Assembly (NCBI GenBank): GCA_044867425.1
Contig: JBIOUX010000005.1
Location: forward strand, 1 to 55,700
Direction of reading: 5' to 3'
Source of the DNA: CAWBJP01 sp044867425
GTDB taxonomy: Bacteria; Actinomycetota; Acidimicrobiia; IMCC26256; BP-133
DNA length: 55,700 bases
A program made the translations under genes and the position numbers. The number at the start of each line of letters is the position of its first letter. The stretch's first letter is position 1. Below are positions 32,467 to 39,190 of the stretch, piece by piece. Below the pieces are notes generated by a model. The model did not search any database. It was not told where the DNA came from and saw only the letters and a list, made by a program, of their open reading frames with translations.

Positions 32467-33156
32467 ATGTCTCATGGCGTCACGGAAATGCGCATCCGGA
32501 TCCTCCCCGACGGTCCCTATGTGGTCGAGGGCGGGGTGCCCCTGGCCTGGAAGGTGCCGGTGCACACCGAGCACGGGGAGCCCATCGCCTGGCAGGGCGG
32601 GCCGGCGCTCCAGCCCCCCGGCACCATCTACCCGCTGTGCCGCTGTGGCGGGTCGGCCAACAAGCCGTTCTGCGACGGGACCCACAATCGCAACGGGTTC
32701 GACGGGACCGAAACGGCCGACGCCGGTCCCCGGCCGGAACGAGTCAAGACGTATGAGGGCACCGGCATCGTGGTCCAGGACGACCGGTCCATCTGCGAGC
32801 ATGCCGGGTTCTGCGGGAACCGGCTCACCAACGTCTGGAAGATGGTGGGGGACACCGCCGATACCCAGGTCCGGGCCCAGGTGGTGGCCATGATCGAGCG
32901 CTGCCCGTCCGGGGCGCTGACCTACGCCCTGGTCCCCGGGGCCGCCGACGTGGAACCCGACCTGGCCCGCAAGGTGAACGTGGTGGCCGACGGGCCCCTG
33001 TGGGTGACCGGCGGGGTCACGGTGGAGAGCAGCCGGGGAGGCACCCTGGAGACCCGCAACCGCGTCACCCTGTGCCGTTGCGGGGGTTCGTCCAACAAGC
33101 CGCACTGCGACGGCACCCACAAGAAGAACGGTTTCTCGCACCGTCCGGAGGAGTGA
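32467..33156 (+). CDS. CDGSH - divergent 4Fe-4S ferredoxin - CDGSH iron-sulfur fusion protein
   Basis: 229 residues with three predicted Fe-S sites. The first CDGSH motif is at about 59-77 (CRCGGSANKPFCDGTHNRNG). A Fer4_19-like mono-cluster domain at about 95-160 has CEHAGFC and CPSGALTYAL. A second CDGSH is at the C-terminus (CRCGGSSNKPHCDGTHKKNG). CDGSH domains ligate [2Fe-2S] with three Cys and one His. Cytoplasmic electron-transfer or redox-sensing role inferred. GGAGGAGG at 32453-32460 supports the ATG. The stop overlaps the ATG of the DUF2237 gene, so they are translationally coupled. Confidence 0.85.
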   Translation: MSHGVTEMRIRILPDGPYVVEGGVPLAWKVPVHTEHGEPIAWQGGPALQPPGTIYPLCRCGGSANKPFCDGTHNRNGFDGTETADAGPRPERVKTYEGTGIVVQDDRSICEHAGFCGNRLTNVWKMVGDTADTQVRAQVVAMIERCPSGALTYALVPGAADVEPDLARKVNVVADGPLWVTGGVTVESSRGGTLETRNRVTLCRCGGSSNKPHCDGTHKKNGFSHRPEE

Positions 33157-33548
33157 TGACTGAACGCAACGTGTTGGGCGGTGAGCTGGAGCTCTGCGGC
33201 ACCGACCCCGTCACCGGTTTCTACCGCGACGGGTGCTGCAACACGGGACCCGAGGATCTCGGCAGCCACACGGTGTGCGCCGTGGTGACGGCGGAGTTCC
33301 TGGAGCACCAGCGCCGCATCGGCAACGACCTCTCGACCCCGATGCCCCAGTACCGCTTCCCGGGGCTGGTTCCCGGTGACCGCTGGTGCGTGACGGCGGG
33401 CAACTGGCTGCGGGCCCACCGCGACGGCGTGGCGGCGCCGGTGGTGCTGGCCTCGACGCACGAACGGGCCCTGGAGATCATCCCGCTGGAGGCCCTCCAG
33501 CAGCACGCCGTGGACGTCCCCGCCGACCCCAGCGCCCTCGACGTGTAG
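33156..33548 (+). CDS. DUF2237 family protein
   Basis: 130 residues matching the conserved DUF2237 pattern: NVLGGELELCGTDPVTGFYR, DGCCNTGPEDLGSHTVCAVV, FLEHQRRIGNDLSTPMPQYRFPGLVPGDRWCV and LASTHERALEIIPLEAL. Several invariant Cys (C-x7-GF...DGCC...HTVCA...WC) suggest metal or redox chemistry, but the family has no established function. ATG overlaps the stop of the CDGSH-ferredoxin gene (TGATG), a hint that it works with that iron-sulfur protein. Confidence 0.85.
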   Translation: MTERNVLGGELELCGTDPVTGFYRDGCCNTGPEDLGSHTVCAVVTAEFLEHQRRIGNDLSTPMPQYRFPGLVPGDRWCVTAGNWLRAHRDGVAAPVVLASTHERALEIIPLEALQQHAVDVPADPSALDV

Positions 33549-33645
33549 CCGGGTGACCAGGGGATTCATCGCGTCATGAATCCCTCACGCGAGAACGGGT
33601 AATAGGGAGCGGTCCCGATCCCACAGTCCCCCTCCGGTGAGTCCC

Positions 33646-34614
33646 ATGTTCCCTGTTGAGTTGCTCGCGCCGGGGGCCGTCTCTCCCTGCGGCCCCCCGG
33701 AGGAAGCCAGCTGGCTCTGCGAGCTGGTCTACTCCGCCACCGGCAAGTCCAGCCTGGCCCGGGCGGCCGACGTGCTCATCGCCCGCCCCCTGACGGTGGC
33801 GCTCATACTGCTGGTCGCCTGGGTGCTCCACCGCCTGGCCCGCCGGGGGATCCGCCGGCTGGTCCGGCGGGTCCATGACGACGGCGGGGCCAGTGTTCTC
33901 GCCACCACCCGGCGGACCCAGCGGGCCGAGGCGCTGGGGACACTGCTGTCCTCGGTGGCCGGGGCCGTCATCTGGACCGTCACCGGCCTCATGGTGCTGG
34001 ATCAGCTGGGCCTGAACCTGGGGCCGCTGCTGGCCGGCGCCAGCGTGGTCGGCGTCGCCGTCGGCTTCGGATCCCAGGCCCTGGTGCGCGACTTCCTCTC
34101 CGGCATCTTCATGCTGGTGGAAGACCAGTACGGCGTGGGCGACGTGATCGACACGGGTGAGGCCACGGGCACGGTGGAGAGCCTGTCGCTGCGCAGCACC
34201 CGGTTGCGCAGCGTCGACGGCGTGATGTGGCACGTGCCCAACGGCGAGATCCGTCGGGTTGGGAACAAGTCACAGCAGTGGTCCCGGGCCCTCCTGGACG
34301 TGCCCGTGCCCTACGACGCCGACGTACTGGCCGCCATCGAGGTCATCCGCCGGGTCATCGACGGGATGGCCGCCGAACCGGAATGGGCCAGCCGGATCCT
34401 GAGCCGACCCGAGGTGTGGGGCGTGGAACGCTTCGACAGCACGTCCCTGGCCGTGCGCACGGTCATCACCACCCGCCCGCGGGAGCAGTGGGCCGTGGCC
34501 CGGGAGCTGCGCCTCCGGATCAAGCTGGCCTTCGACGAGGCCGGCATCGACCTGGGCCCGCCGGCGCCGCTGGTGTGGCTCCCTCCGGAGCACGCGGCCA
34601 ACCAGCCGGGTTGA
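33646..34614 (+). CDS. MscS-family mechanosensitive ion channel
   Basis: 322 residues. Membrane segments at about 43-62 and 100-145; the pore helix and conserved loop read LGPLLAGASVVGVAVGFGSQALVRDFLSGIFMLVEDQ, the YggB/MscS signature. Next come the beta domain (YGVGDVIDTGEATGTVESLSLRSTRLRSVDGVMWHVPNGEI) and a C-terminal alpha-beta domain. The protein gates ions under hypo-osmotic membrane tension. ATG at 33646 preferred; a GTG nine bases upstream is possible. Ribosome site weak. Convergent with the Kelch-like gene. Confidence 0.88.
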   Translation: MFPVELLAPGAVSPCGPPEEASWLCELVYSATGKSSLARAADVLIARPLTVALILLVAWVLHRLARRGIRRLVRRVHDDGGASVLATTRRTQRAEALGTLLSSVAGAVIWTVTGLMVLDQLGLNLGPLLAGASVVGVAVGFGSQALVRDFLSGIFMLVEDQYGVGDVIDTGEATGTVESLSLRSTRLRSVDGVMWHVPNGEIRRVGNKSQQWSRALLDVPVPYDADVLAAIEVIRRVIDGMAAEPEWASRILSRPEVWGVERFDSTSLAVRTVITTRPREQWAVARELRLRIKLAFDEAGIDLGPPAPLVWLPPEHAANQPG

Positions 34615-34620
34615 TGTGGC

Positions 34621-35751
34621 TCAGCGGGGCGCGTCGTGGGAGGCGATCCCGCCCACCGTGCCCCACCGGTTGGTGCGGGGATCGAAGCCGGCCGCCCGCT
34701 GGGCGTCGTCCCAGGCCACGAACTCCCGGCCCGTCCAGGCGGCGGTGAGGAAGGGGCTGGTCAGGGGGGCCACCGGGAGGAGCCGCCAGCGGTCCCGGAC
34801 CGGGTCGTAGGCCACGCCCCGGGCCCGCCGGCTGCCGCTGGCCGGATCGGTCCCGCCCGGCGGGTTGGCCAGGCCGCCGTAGACGAGGAGCTCGCTGCCG
34901 GTCCAGGCCGCCACCCCTTCGGCCAGGCTGACCGGCATTCGGGGCAGCCGCCGCCACTGGCCGGCGATGGGGTCATAGGCGGCGGCCTCGGTCGTGCCCA
35001 CGCCCCACCGGGCCCGGCCCGTCCCGGGGCGGGCTCCGACGACGAGCACCTCCCGGCCCGTCCAGGCGGCCACCAGCGGAACGCGGGCTCCGAGGGGAGC
35101 GGCGGGAAGGTCCCGCCAGCGGTCGGCGGCGGGGTCATAGGCGGCGCCATCGGCCAAGGGCACGCCGGTGGCGGACAGGCCCCCCCACACCAGCACCTCG
35201 CGCCCGTCCCAGATGGCGGCGGGATGTGACCGGCTCTCGATGGGGGCCGGGCTGGCCGAGCGCCACGAGCGGGTGGCCGAGTCGTAGGCGGAACCGTCCA
35301 GAGGCCGGCCGGACTCGGGACCCCGCCACAGCACCATGTGGGTGCCGGTCCACACCGTGGTGTACTCCTGGCGGTCCCGCAGCGGGCCGGGCGGGGGCCA
35401 CACCACGCCCGGTTGGTTGGCGGCGTGAGACGCCCGGGCCAGCACGCCGGCGGCCGGCGGGTGGGGGATGTCCATCGAGGGGGTGGCCGCCACTGCCGGC
35501 GGCGTCGGGCTGTCTTCGGCCGTGGGGAGAAGATTGAGGCCGGCCATGACGGCCAGACCGGCGGCGAGCAGGAGGGCGGGACGCCGGCGGACGCCGGGGG
35601 CGGTGGTCAGCGCGGCAGCTGCGCTGAGGGCCGGCTGGCGGCCCACCGACAGTGGAGCCAGGCGGTCACCGGCCTCGGCGCCGCAGGCCAAGCACGTGGC
35701 GATGCCCTCCGGGACCCGCCTCCCACAGCCCGGGCAGGGCGCACGGCGCAC
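34621..35751 (-). CDS. Zinc-ribbon, membrane-anchored Kelch-like beta-propeller protein
   Basis: 376 residues. N-terminal zinc ribbon with two CxxC pairs (CPGCGRRVPEGIATCLACG), one membrane helix about 58-76 (PALLLAAGLAVMAGLNLLP), then Kelch-like repeats from about 125: AWTGREVLVVG, AAWTGSELLVYGG, AAIWDGREVLVWGG, AAYDPAADRWRDLP and VAYDPVRDRWRLLP. At least five blades are visible. The topology suggests a cytosolic zinc ribbon and an extracellular propeller. Ligand unknown. GTG start. Downstream of bldC in the same orientation is an unrelated short gap. Confidence 0.72.
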   Translation of the reverse strand: MRRAPCPGCGRRVPEGIATCLACGAEAGDRLAPLSVGRQPALSAAAALTTAPGVRRRPALLLAAGLAVMAGLNLLPTAEDSPTPPAVAATPSMDIPHPPAAGVLARASHAANQPGVVWPPPGPLRDRQEYTTVWTGTHMVLWRGPESGRPLDGSAYDSATRSWRSASPAPIESRSHPAAIWDGREVLVWGGLSATGVPLADGAAYDPAADRWRDLPAAPLGARVPLVAAWTGREVLVVGARPGTGRARWGVGTTEAAAYDPIAGQWRRLPRMPVSLAEGVAAWTGSELLVYGGLANPPGGTDPASGSRRARGVAYDPVRDRWRLLPVAPLTSPFLTAAWTGREFVAWDDAQRAAGFDPRTNRWGTVGGIASHDAPR

Positions 35752-35798
35752 ACATCGAGTATTCCCCGCCGGTCACCTTTGGGGCCATTCGGACAGGG

Positions 35799-35978
35799 CT
35801 AAGCGGCGGCGTGGGCGCTGTCGAGGATGGCGCGGATCTCGTCGGCGCTGAAGCGACGGTGGCCGCCCAGGGTGCGGATGGCGGTGATCTTGCCGGCGCG
35901 GGCCCAGCGGGTGACGGTCTTGGGGTTGACCTTGAACAGTTCCGCAACCTCGCCGGGGGTCAGCAGCTTCTCGCTCAT
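35799..35978 (-). CDS. bldC: BldC-like MerR-type helix-turn-helix regulator
   Basis: 59 residues: LLTPGEVAELFKVNPKTVTRWARAGKITAIRTLGGHRRFSADEIRAIL. This is almost the whole winged-HTH core of actinobacterial BldC (about 68 aa in Streptomyces), with the hallmark KTVTRW and RTLGGHRR. BldC binds DNA as head-to-tail oligomers on direct repeats and controls development in Streptomyces. CAGGAGG gives a strong ribosome site. The upstream region carries two 20-bp near-identical repeats (36076-36118) that could be its autoregulatory site. Confidence 0.9.
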   Translation of the reverse strand: MSEKLLTPGEVAELFKVNPKTVTRWARAGKITAIRTLGGHRRFSADEIRAILDSAHAAA

Positions 35979-36075
35979 CTCTGCCTCCTGGAACGTCGTT
36001 GTTCTGCGCTTCTGCTGTCCTCCTAAGAGTGAAGAATGTCGGCTTTGTCGTACATGGCACGTTCGCGTCATTTTT

Positions 36076-36118
36076 CCGGTAGTCCCGAATGACTAGGCCC
36101 GGTAGTCACAAATGACTA
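36076..36118. promoter_or_regulatory. Two direct 20-bp repeats, each with TAGTC-N6-GACTA dyad, upstream of bldC
   Basis: CCGGTAGTCCCGAATGACTA (36076-36095) and CCGGTAGTCACAAATGACTA (36099-36118) differ at two positions and are spaced 23 bp, close to two helical turns. Each contains inverted TAGTC/GACTA; the second extends to GTAGTC-N6-GACTAC. They lie about 100-140 bases upstream of the bldC start and just past the end of the phosphodiesterase-like gene. The rest of 35979-36138 holds no gene. Confidence 0.6.
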
Positions 36119-36138
36119 CAAACAGGTGTTCGACCTGG

Positions 36139-36990
36139 TCAGGTGCTGAAGATCTGATTCGACGCCAGGAAGTCGTCGGTGAGGTAGAAGGCTTCACGGA
36201 TCAGGGACCGGGTGGTCCGGCTGCGGATCAGGGAGAGTTCCCGCCGGCCGTCGCCGTAGTGCGTGTACACCTTGATGGTGGTGGCGTCGATGCGGATCTC
36301 GTTCCACGACGGGGGGGTCAGTCCCCGGAGCCGCTTGGTGGCGGCCGTTCCCGAGTTGCACACCAGGATCCCGTTGAGGCCCCAGAAGAAGGGCACATGC
36401 TTGTGCCCCGAGAGGATGACGTCGATGTCGACCTGGGTCAGGGTGGCCAGCAGGTCGCCGGCGTCGGTGATGATGTTGCGCTCCCGGCCGGTCCCGGGGA
36501 TGGAGACGAGATGGTGGTGGAGCACGAAGATCTTGATGTCTCCGGGCTCGTCGAACTGCTGGAAGATCCAGGGGTACTTCTCGCGGCCGATGTGGCCCTC
36601 GTTGAGGTCGGGATCGGAGGAGTCCACGCTGACCACCGTGAAGCCGGTGGCCCGCAGCCGTTCGGCCCGCTCGGCCTCGAACGCCCGCCGGAACCGCGAG
36701 AAGCGGTCGCCGAAGAGCCGCTCGAAGTGGACGTAGCCCACGTTGCGGGAATCGTGGTTGCCAGGGACCACGACCTTGGGGGCATCGATCTGAGCCAGCC
36801 ACCCGGCGGCCTCCTCGAACTCCCATTCGTAGCCGGCCGCGGTGAGGTCGCCCGCCACCGCCACCACATCCGGCTCCAGGGCGTTGACCCCGTCGACCAC
36901 GCTTTGCATGAGCTGGGGCTGGAAGCTCACCTCCCCGCAGTGGATGTCGCTGATCTGGGCCACCCGCAGTGGAATATCCACCAGGTGCAT
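36139..36990 (-). CDS. Metallophosphoesterase, class III cyclic-nucleotide phosphodiesterase-like (CpdA-type)
   Basis: 283-residue calcineurin-like phosphoesterase with the full di-metal set: ISDIHCGE, VAGDLT, PGNHD, LHHHLVSI and LSGHKH. The order and short length match CpdA/IcC-type 3',5'-cNMP phosphodiesterases, though activity on other phosphodiesters is possible. Cytoplasmic, no signal. AAGGAGG upstream supports ATG 36990. It is divergent from a cNMP-binding-domain gene 60 bases away, and two cyclase-domain regulators are in the window, which favours a cNMP role. Confidence 0.8.
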   Translation of the reverse strand: MHLVDIPLRVAQISDIHCGEVSFQPQLMQSVVDGVNALEPDVVAVAGDLTAAGYEWEFEEAAGWLAQIDAPKVVVPGNHDSRNVGYVHFERLFGDRFSRFRRAFEAERAERLRATGFTVVSVDSSDPDLNEGHIGREKYPWIFQQFDEPGDIKIFVLHHHLVSIPGTGRERNIITDAGDLLATLTQVDIDVILSGHKHVPFFWGLNGILVCNSGTAATKRLRGLTPPSWNEIRIDATTIKVYTHYGDGRRELSLIRSRTTRSLIREAFYLTDDFLASNQIFST

Positions 36991-37049
36991 GGCGCCCTCC
37001 TTGGACAGCGTCAGGAGGCTCCTAGGATAAGGAACCGAGGAGGTCCCTG

Positions 37050-37526
37050 ATGACCGGGGCGCGACCGATCACCCACAGCCTGGTCAAGGCCCTGCGCGGA
37101 GTTCCGGACTTCGCCGCCCTCGACGACCGCACCCTGCTCACCGTCGTCGGCGCCTCCGCCAATCTGGAGTGGGCGGCGGGATCGACGGTGTTCGAGGCCG
37201 GCAACCCGACCGAAGGTCTCTACGTCGTCCTCTCCGGCCGGGTCCGGATCTTCGAGTCGGTGGACGGCCACGAGCGGGAGGTGGTCACCGTCGATCCCGG
37301 CGACTTTTTCGGGGAGCACTCACTGCTGCTCGACTCCGTCCATTCCAAGAGCGCCCGGACCCTCGAGACCAGCGAGCTCATGATCGTGCCCCGGGAATCC
37401 TTCCAGTCGCTGGTGGCGGACAATCCCGACCTGCTCGCCCACCTGATGGAGCGCCTCGAGGCTCACCTGGCCCGGCGCTCCGCCGACGACGGACCCGGTG
37501 CCGGCCGCCCGCCCCTAGCCGGATGA
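37050..37526 (+). CDS. Stand-alone cyclic-nucleotide-binding domain protein
   Basis: 158 residues, essentially one cNMP-binding domain (about 15-130): GSTVFEAGNPTEGLYVVLSG, VRIFESVDGHEREV, DFFGEHSLL (phosphate-binding cassette with the ribose-contacting Glu) and SKSART. The cassette Arg that normally contacts the phosphate (R-S/T-A) appears as Lys100 in K-S-A. There is no HTH or effector domain, so it must act by binding a partner. GAGGAGG upstream of the ATG. Divergent from the phosphodiesterase-like gene. Confidence 0.78.
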   Translation: MTGARPITHSLVKALRGVPDFAALDDRTLLTVVGASANLEWAAGSTVFEAGNPTEGLYVVLSGRVRIFESVDGHEREVVTVDPGDFFGEHSLLLDSVHSKSARTLETSELMIVPRESFQSLVADNPDLLAHLMERLEAHLARRSADDGPGAGRPPLAG

Positions 37527-37544
37527 ATGTTCATTCAGTATACT
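37524..37544 (+). promoter_or_regulatory. Promoter with TGAATG-TT-CATTCA operator (TetR/FadR-type) before the ABC ATPase gene
   Basis: A perfect 6-bp inverted repeat TGAATG/CATTCA at 37524-37537 is followed directly by TATACT (37539-37544), a good -10. The dyad therefore occupies the -35/-10 spacer. TGAATG-N-CATTCA is like operators of TetR-family fatty-acid regulators. No regulator gene is adjacent. Confidence 0.55.
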
Positions 37545-37582
37545 GAGGCGGTCGCGGTCCGGACAGAACGGTGAGGTAAGGG

Positions 37583-38353
37583 ATGGACGGTCTGGTAGCC
37601 AACGGCGTGGTGGTCCGCTTCGGTGGCCTGGTGGCGCTCGAAGGGGTCAGCGTGGAGGCGCCCCCGGGGCGCATCACCGGGCTCATCGGCCCCAACGGGG
37701 CGAGCAAGACGACGATGTTCAACGTCTGCTGCGGCTTCCAGCACGCCGACGAGGGCACCGTCAGCCTGGACGGCGTCGACATCACCAAGGAGAGCCCGGC
37801 CCGCCGGGCCCGGCTCGGCATCGGCCGCACCTTCCAGCGCATGGAGCTGTTCCGGTCCCTCACCGTGCGGGAGAACGTGGAGCTGGCCGCCGAGTCGCTC
37901 CACGTGGCCGATGATCCCCTCACCCAGCTCGGCCTGGTGGGCGGCGGCCGCAAGGTGCGGGACATGGTGGCGGCCGTGGCCGACGACCTGCTCGCCGCCA
38001 CCGGCCTCACGCCGGTGGCCGACCAGCTGGCCGGCGAGGTCTCCACCGGCCAGGGCCGCCTGATCGAGCTGGCCCGGGCCCTGGCCCGCCGCCCCCGCAT
38101 CCTGCTCCTGGACGAGCCCTCCTCGGGCCTCGACGTGGCCGAGAGCGCCGCCTTCGGCCAGCTGCTGGCCGGCCTGGTGGGCGAGCGGGGCATCGGCATC
38201 CTCATGATCGAGCACGACATGAGCCTGGTCCTCAACATCTGCAACTGGATCCAGGTGCTCGACTTCGGCAAGCCCCTGATGGCCGGCACCCCCGACGAGG
38301 TCCGCAACAGCGAAGAGGTCCGCGCCGCCTACCTCGGCAAGGACGCCGCCTAG
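37583..38353 (+). CDS. ABC transporter ATP-binding protein, LivG-type, with altered Walker A
   Basis: 256 residues, branched-chain-amino-acid/urea-type ABC ATPase by the FGGLVALEGVSVEAPPGRI start, FQRMELFRSLTVRENV Q-loop region and C-terminal GTPDEVRNSEEVRAAYLG. Walker B is ILLLDEPSSGLD and the H-loop is MIEHDMSLV. Two core motifs deviate: Walker A reads GPNGASKTT (Ser41 where the invariant Gly before Lys is expected) and the signature is VSTGQ rather than LSGGQ. No permease, binding-protein or LivF partner is adjacent. Reduced ATP hydrolysis or a regulatory role is possible. Confidence 0.8.
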   Translation: MDGLVANGVVVRFGGLVALEGVSVEAPPGRITGLIGPNGASKTTMFNVCCGFQHADEGTVSLDGVDITKESPARRARLGIGRTFQRMELFRSLTVRENVELAAESLHVADDPLTQLGLVGGGRKVRDMVAAVADDLLAATGLTPVADQLAGEVSTGQGRLIELARALARRPRILLLDEPSSGLDVAESAAFGQLLAGLVGERGIGILMIEHDMSLVLNICNWIQVLDFGKPLMAGTPDEVRNSEEVRAAYLGKDAA

Positions 38354-38368
38354 CCGCCCTGCGGTGAA

Positions 38369-38413
38369 GGTGGTCGCGTTTCTCCCCCTGTCAGGGGGTC
38401 AAGCGCGACCACC
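38369..38413. terminator. Bidirectional hairpin between convergent genes
   Basis: Outer arms GGTGGTCGCG (38369-38378) and CGCGACCACC (38404-38413) are perfectly complementary. Inside them CCCCCTG (38384-38390) and CAGGGGG (38392-38398) make a second perfect stem with a 1-base loop. No U-run, but the structure lies between the ABC ATPase stop and the convergent gene, so termination or transcript-end protection in both directions is likely. Confidence 0.65.
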
Positions 38414-39023
38414 TGACAACCCTGGCCGGTGACGCTACGGGAGCGAAGGTCCCGTAGGGCACCTCGAGGTGGGCGTTCACGCTCAGGACCTCTGCCGCGG
38501 CCATGGCCCGGCCGTCGAAGTACTCCTGGTCGGAGCGGTCGCCCACCCGGGGGCCGGCCTTCATCAGGATGCCGGGCCGGGCGCCGTCCACGCCCGCCGT
38601 CCAGGAGCCCTCGTCGGCCACCGGACGGCCGTCCTCGTACTTGACGGCCTCGCCGAAGTACCAGACGTTGCCGGCCCGGTCCTGGGCGTACCAGTCAGAG
38701 GTGTCCTCGAAGAGGGCCCCGTCGATGGTGACCGTGTCCCGGACGACGACCGTGTCCACGCCCACCACCTTGTGGGTGTCCGGGAGGACCTCGATGACGA
38801 CCCGCTTGGTGCCCTCCTCGCCCTGGCCCTCGTAGACCCAGCGGGCCCCCACGGGCAGCGGGAAGAAGGGGTTGTCGACCTCCGTCGTGAACTCCTGGGA
38901 GTCGATCCCGGGAGAGGCGGCGACCCGGCTGTCATCGCCCGAGCCCACCATCAGCCCGGCCATGAAGGCGGGGACGACCAGGATGGTGGGGAGCACGATG
39001 AGCTTGAGGACTCGGCTGGTCAT
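38391..39023 (-). CDS. Secreted/membrane-anchored protein of unknown function, apparently C-terminally truncated
   Basis: 210 residues. N-terminal signal anchor (VLKLIVLPTILVVPAFMAGLM). The exported domain has FTTEVDNPFFPLPVGARWVYEG, VVGVDTVVVRDTV, EDTSDWYAQDRAGNVWYFGE and ARPGILMKAGPRVGDRSDQEYF, a pattern common in actinobacterial secreted proteins. Homologues as I recall them go on past VPYGTF with a strand and a conserved Y-x-PGVG-like end. Here the frame instead runs into the hairpin at 38369-38413 and stops, so the last ~30 residues are probably lost. ATG at 39023. It has an OmpR-type box (39049-39065) in its promoter and is divergent from the two-component pair. Confidence 0.62.
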   Translation of the reverse strand: MTSRVLKLIVLPTILVVPAFMAGLMVGSGDDSRVAASPGIDSQEFTTEVDNPFFPLPVGARWVYEGQGEEGTKRVVIEVLPDTHKVVGVDTVVVRDTVTIDGALFEDTSDWYAQDRAGNVWYFGEAVKYEDGRPVADEGSWTAGVDGARPGILMKAGPRVGDRSDQEYFDGRAMAAAEVLSVNAHLEVPYGTFAPVASPARVVRWSRLTP

Positions 39024-39048
39024 GAGGTGCGACAGTGGAGGGGGCACG

Positions 39049-39065
39049 CTGAACCTCGCCTGAAC
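39049..39065 (-). promoter_or_regulatory. OmpR-type direct-repeat box, minus orientation
   Basis: On the minus strand, TTCAGGCGAGGTTCAG has two TTCAG half-sites 11 bp apart, the spacing bound by OmpR/PhoB regulators. It lies 26-42 bases before the ATG at 39023. It matches the box at 39127-39142 at 15 of 16 positions. Confidence 0.65.
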
Positions 39066-39126
39066 ACGAGCAACATGAATTAACTCGTTTTGCACATTTC
39101 CGGACAAAGGGGTGTGAGCAGTGTGA

Positions 39127-39148
39127 TTCAGGTGAGGTTCAGTTTCAG
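39127..39148 (+). promoter_or_regulatory. OmpR-type direct-repeat box, plus orientation
   Basis: TTCAGGTGAGGTTCAG (39127-39142) again has TTCAG half-sites 11 bp apart, with a third TTCAG at 39144-39148. It is 43-64 bases upstream of the response regulator GTG at 39191. The pair of oppositely oriented boxes suggests that this regulator controls both its own operon and the divergent secreted-protein gene. Confidence 0.65.
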
Positions 39149-39190
39149 ACGGGACTCTCGTTACAGAGCGGTTTGAGAGGGGAGCAGCCC

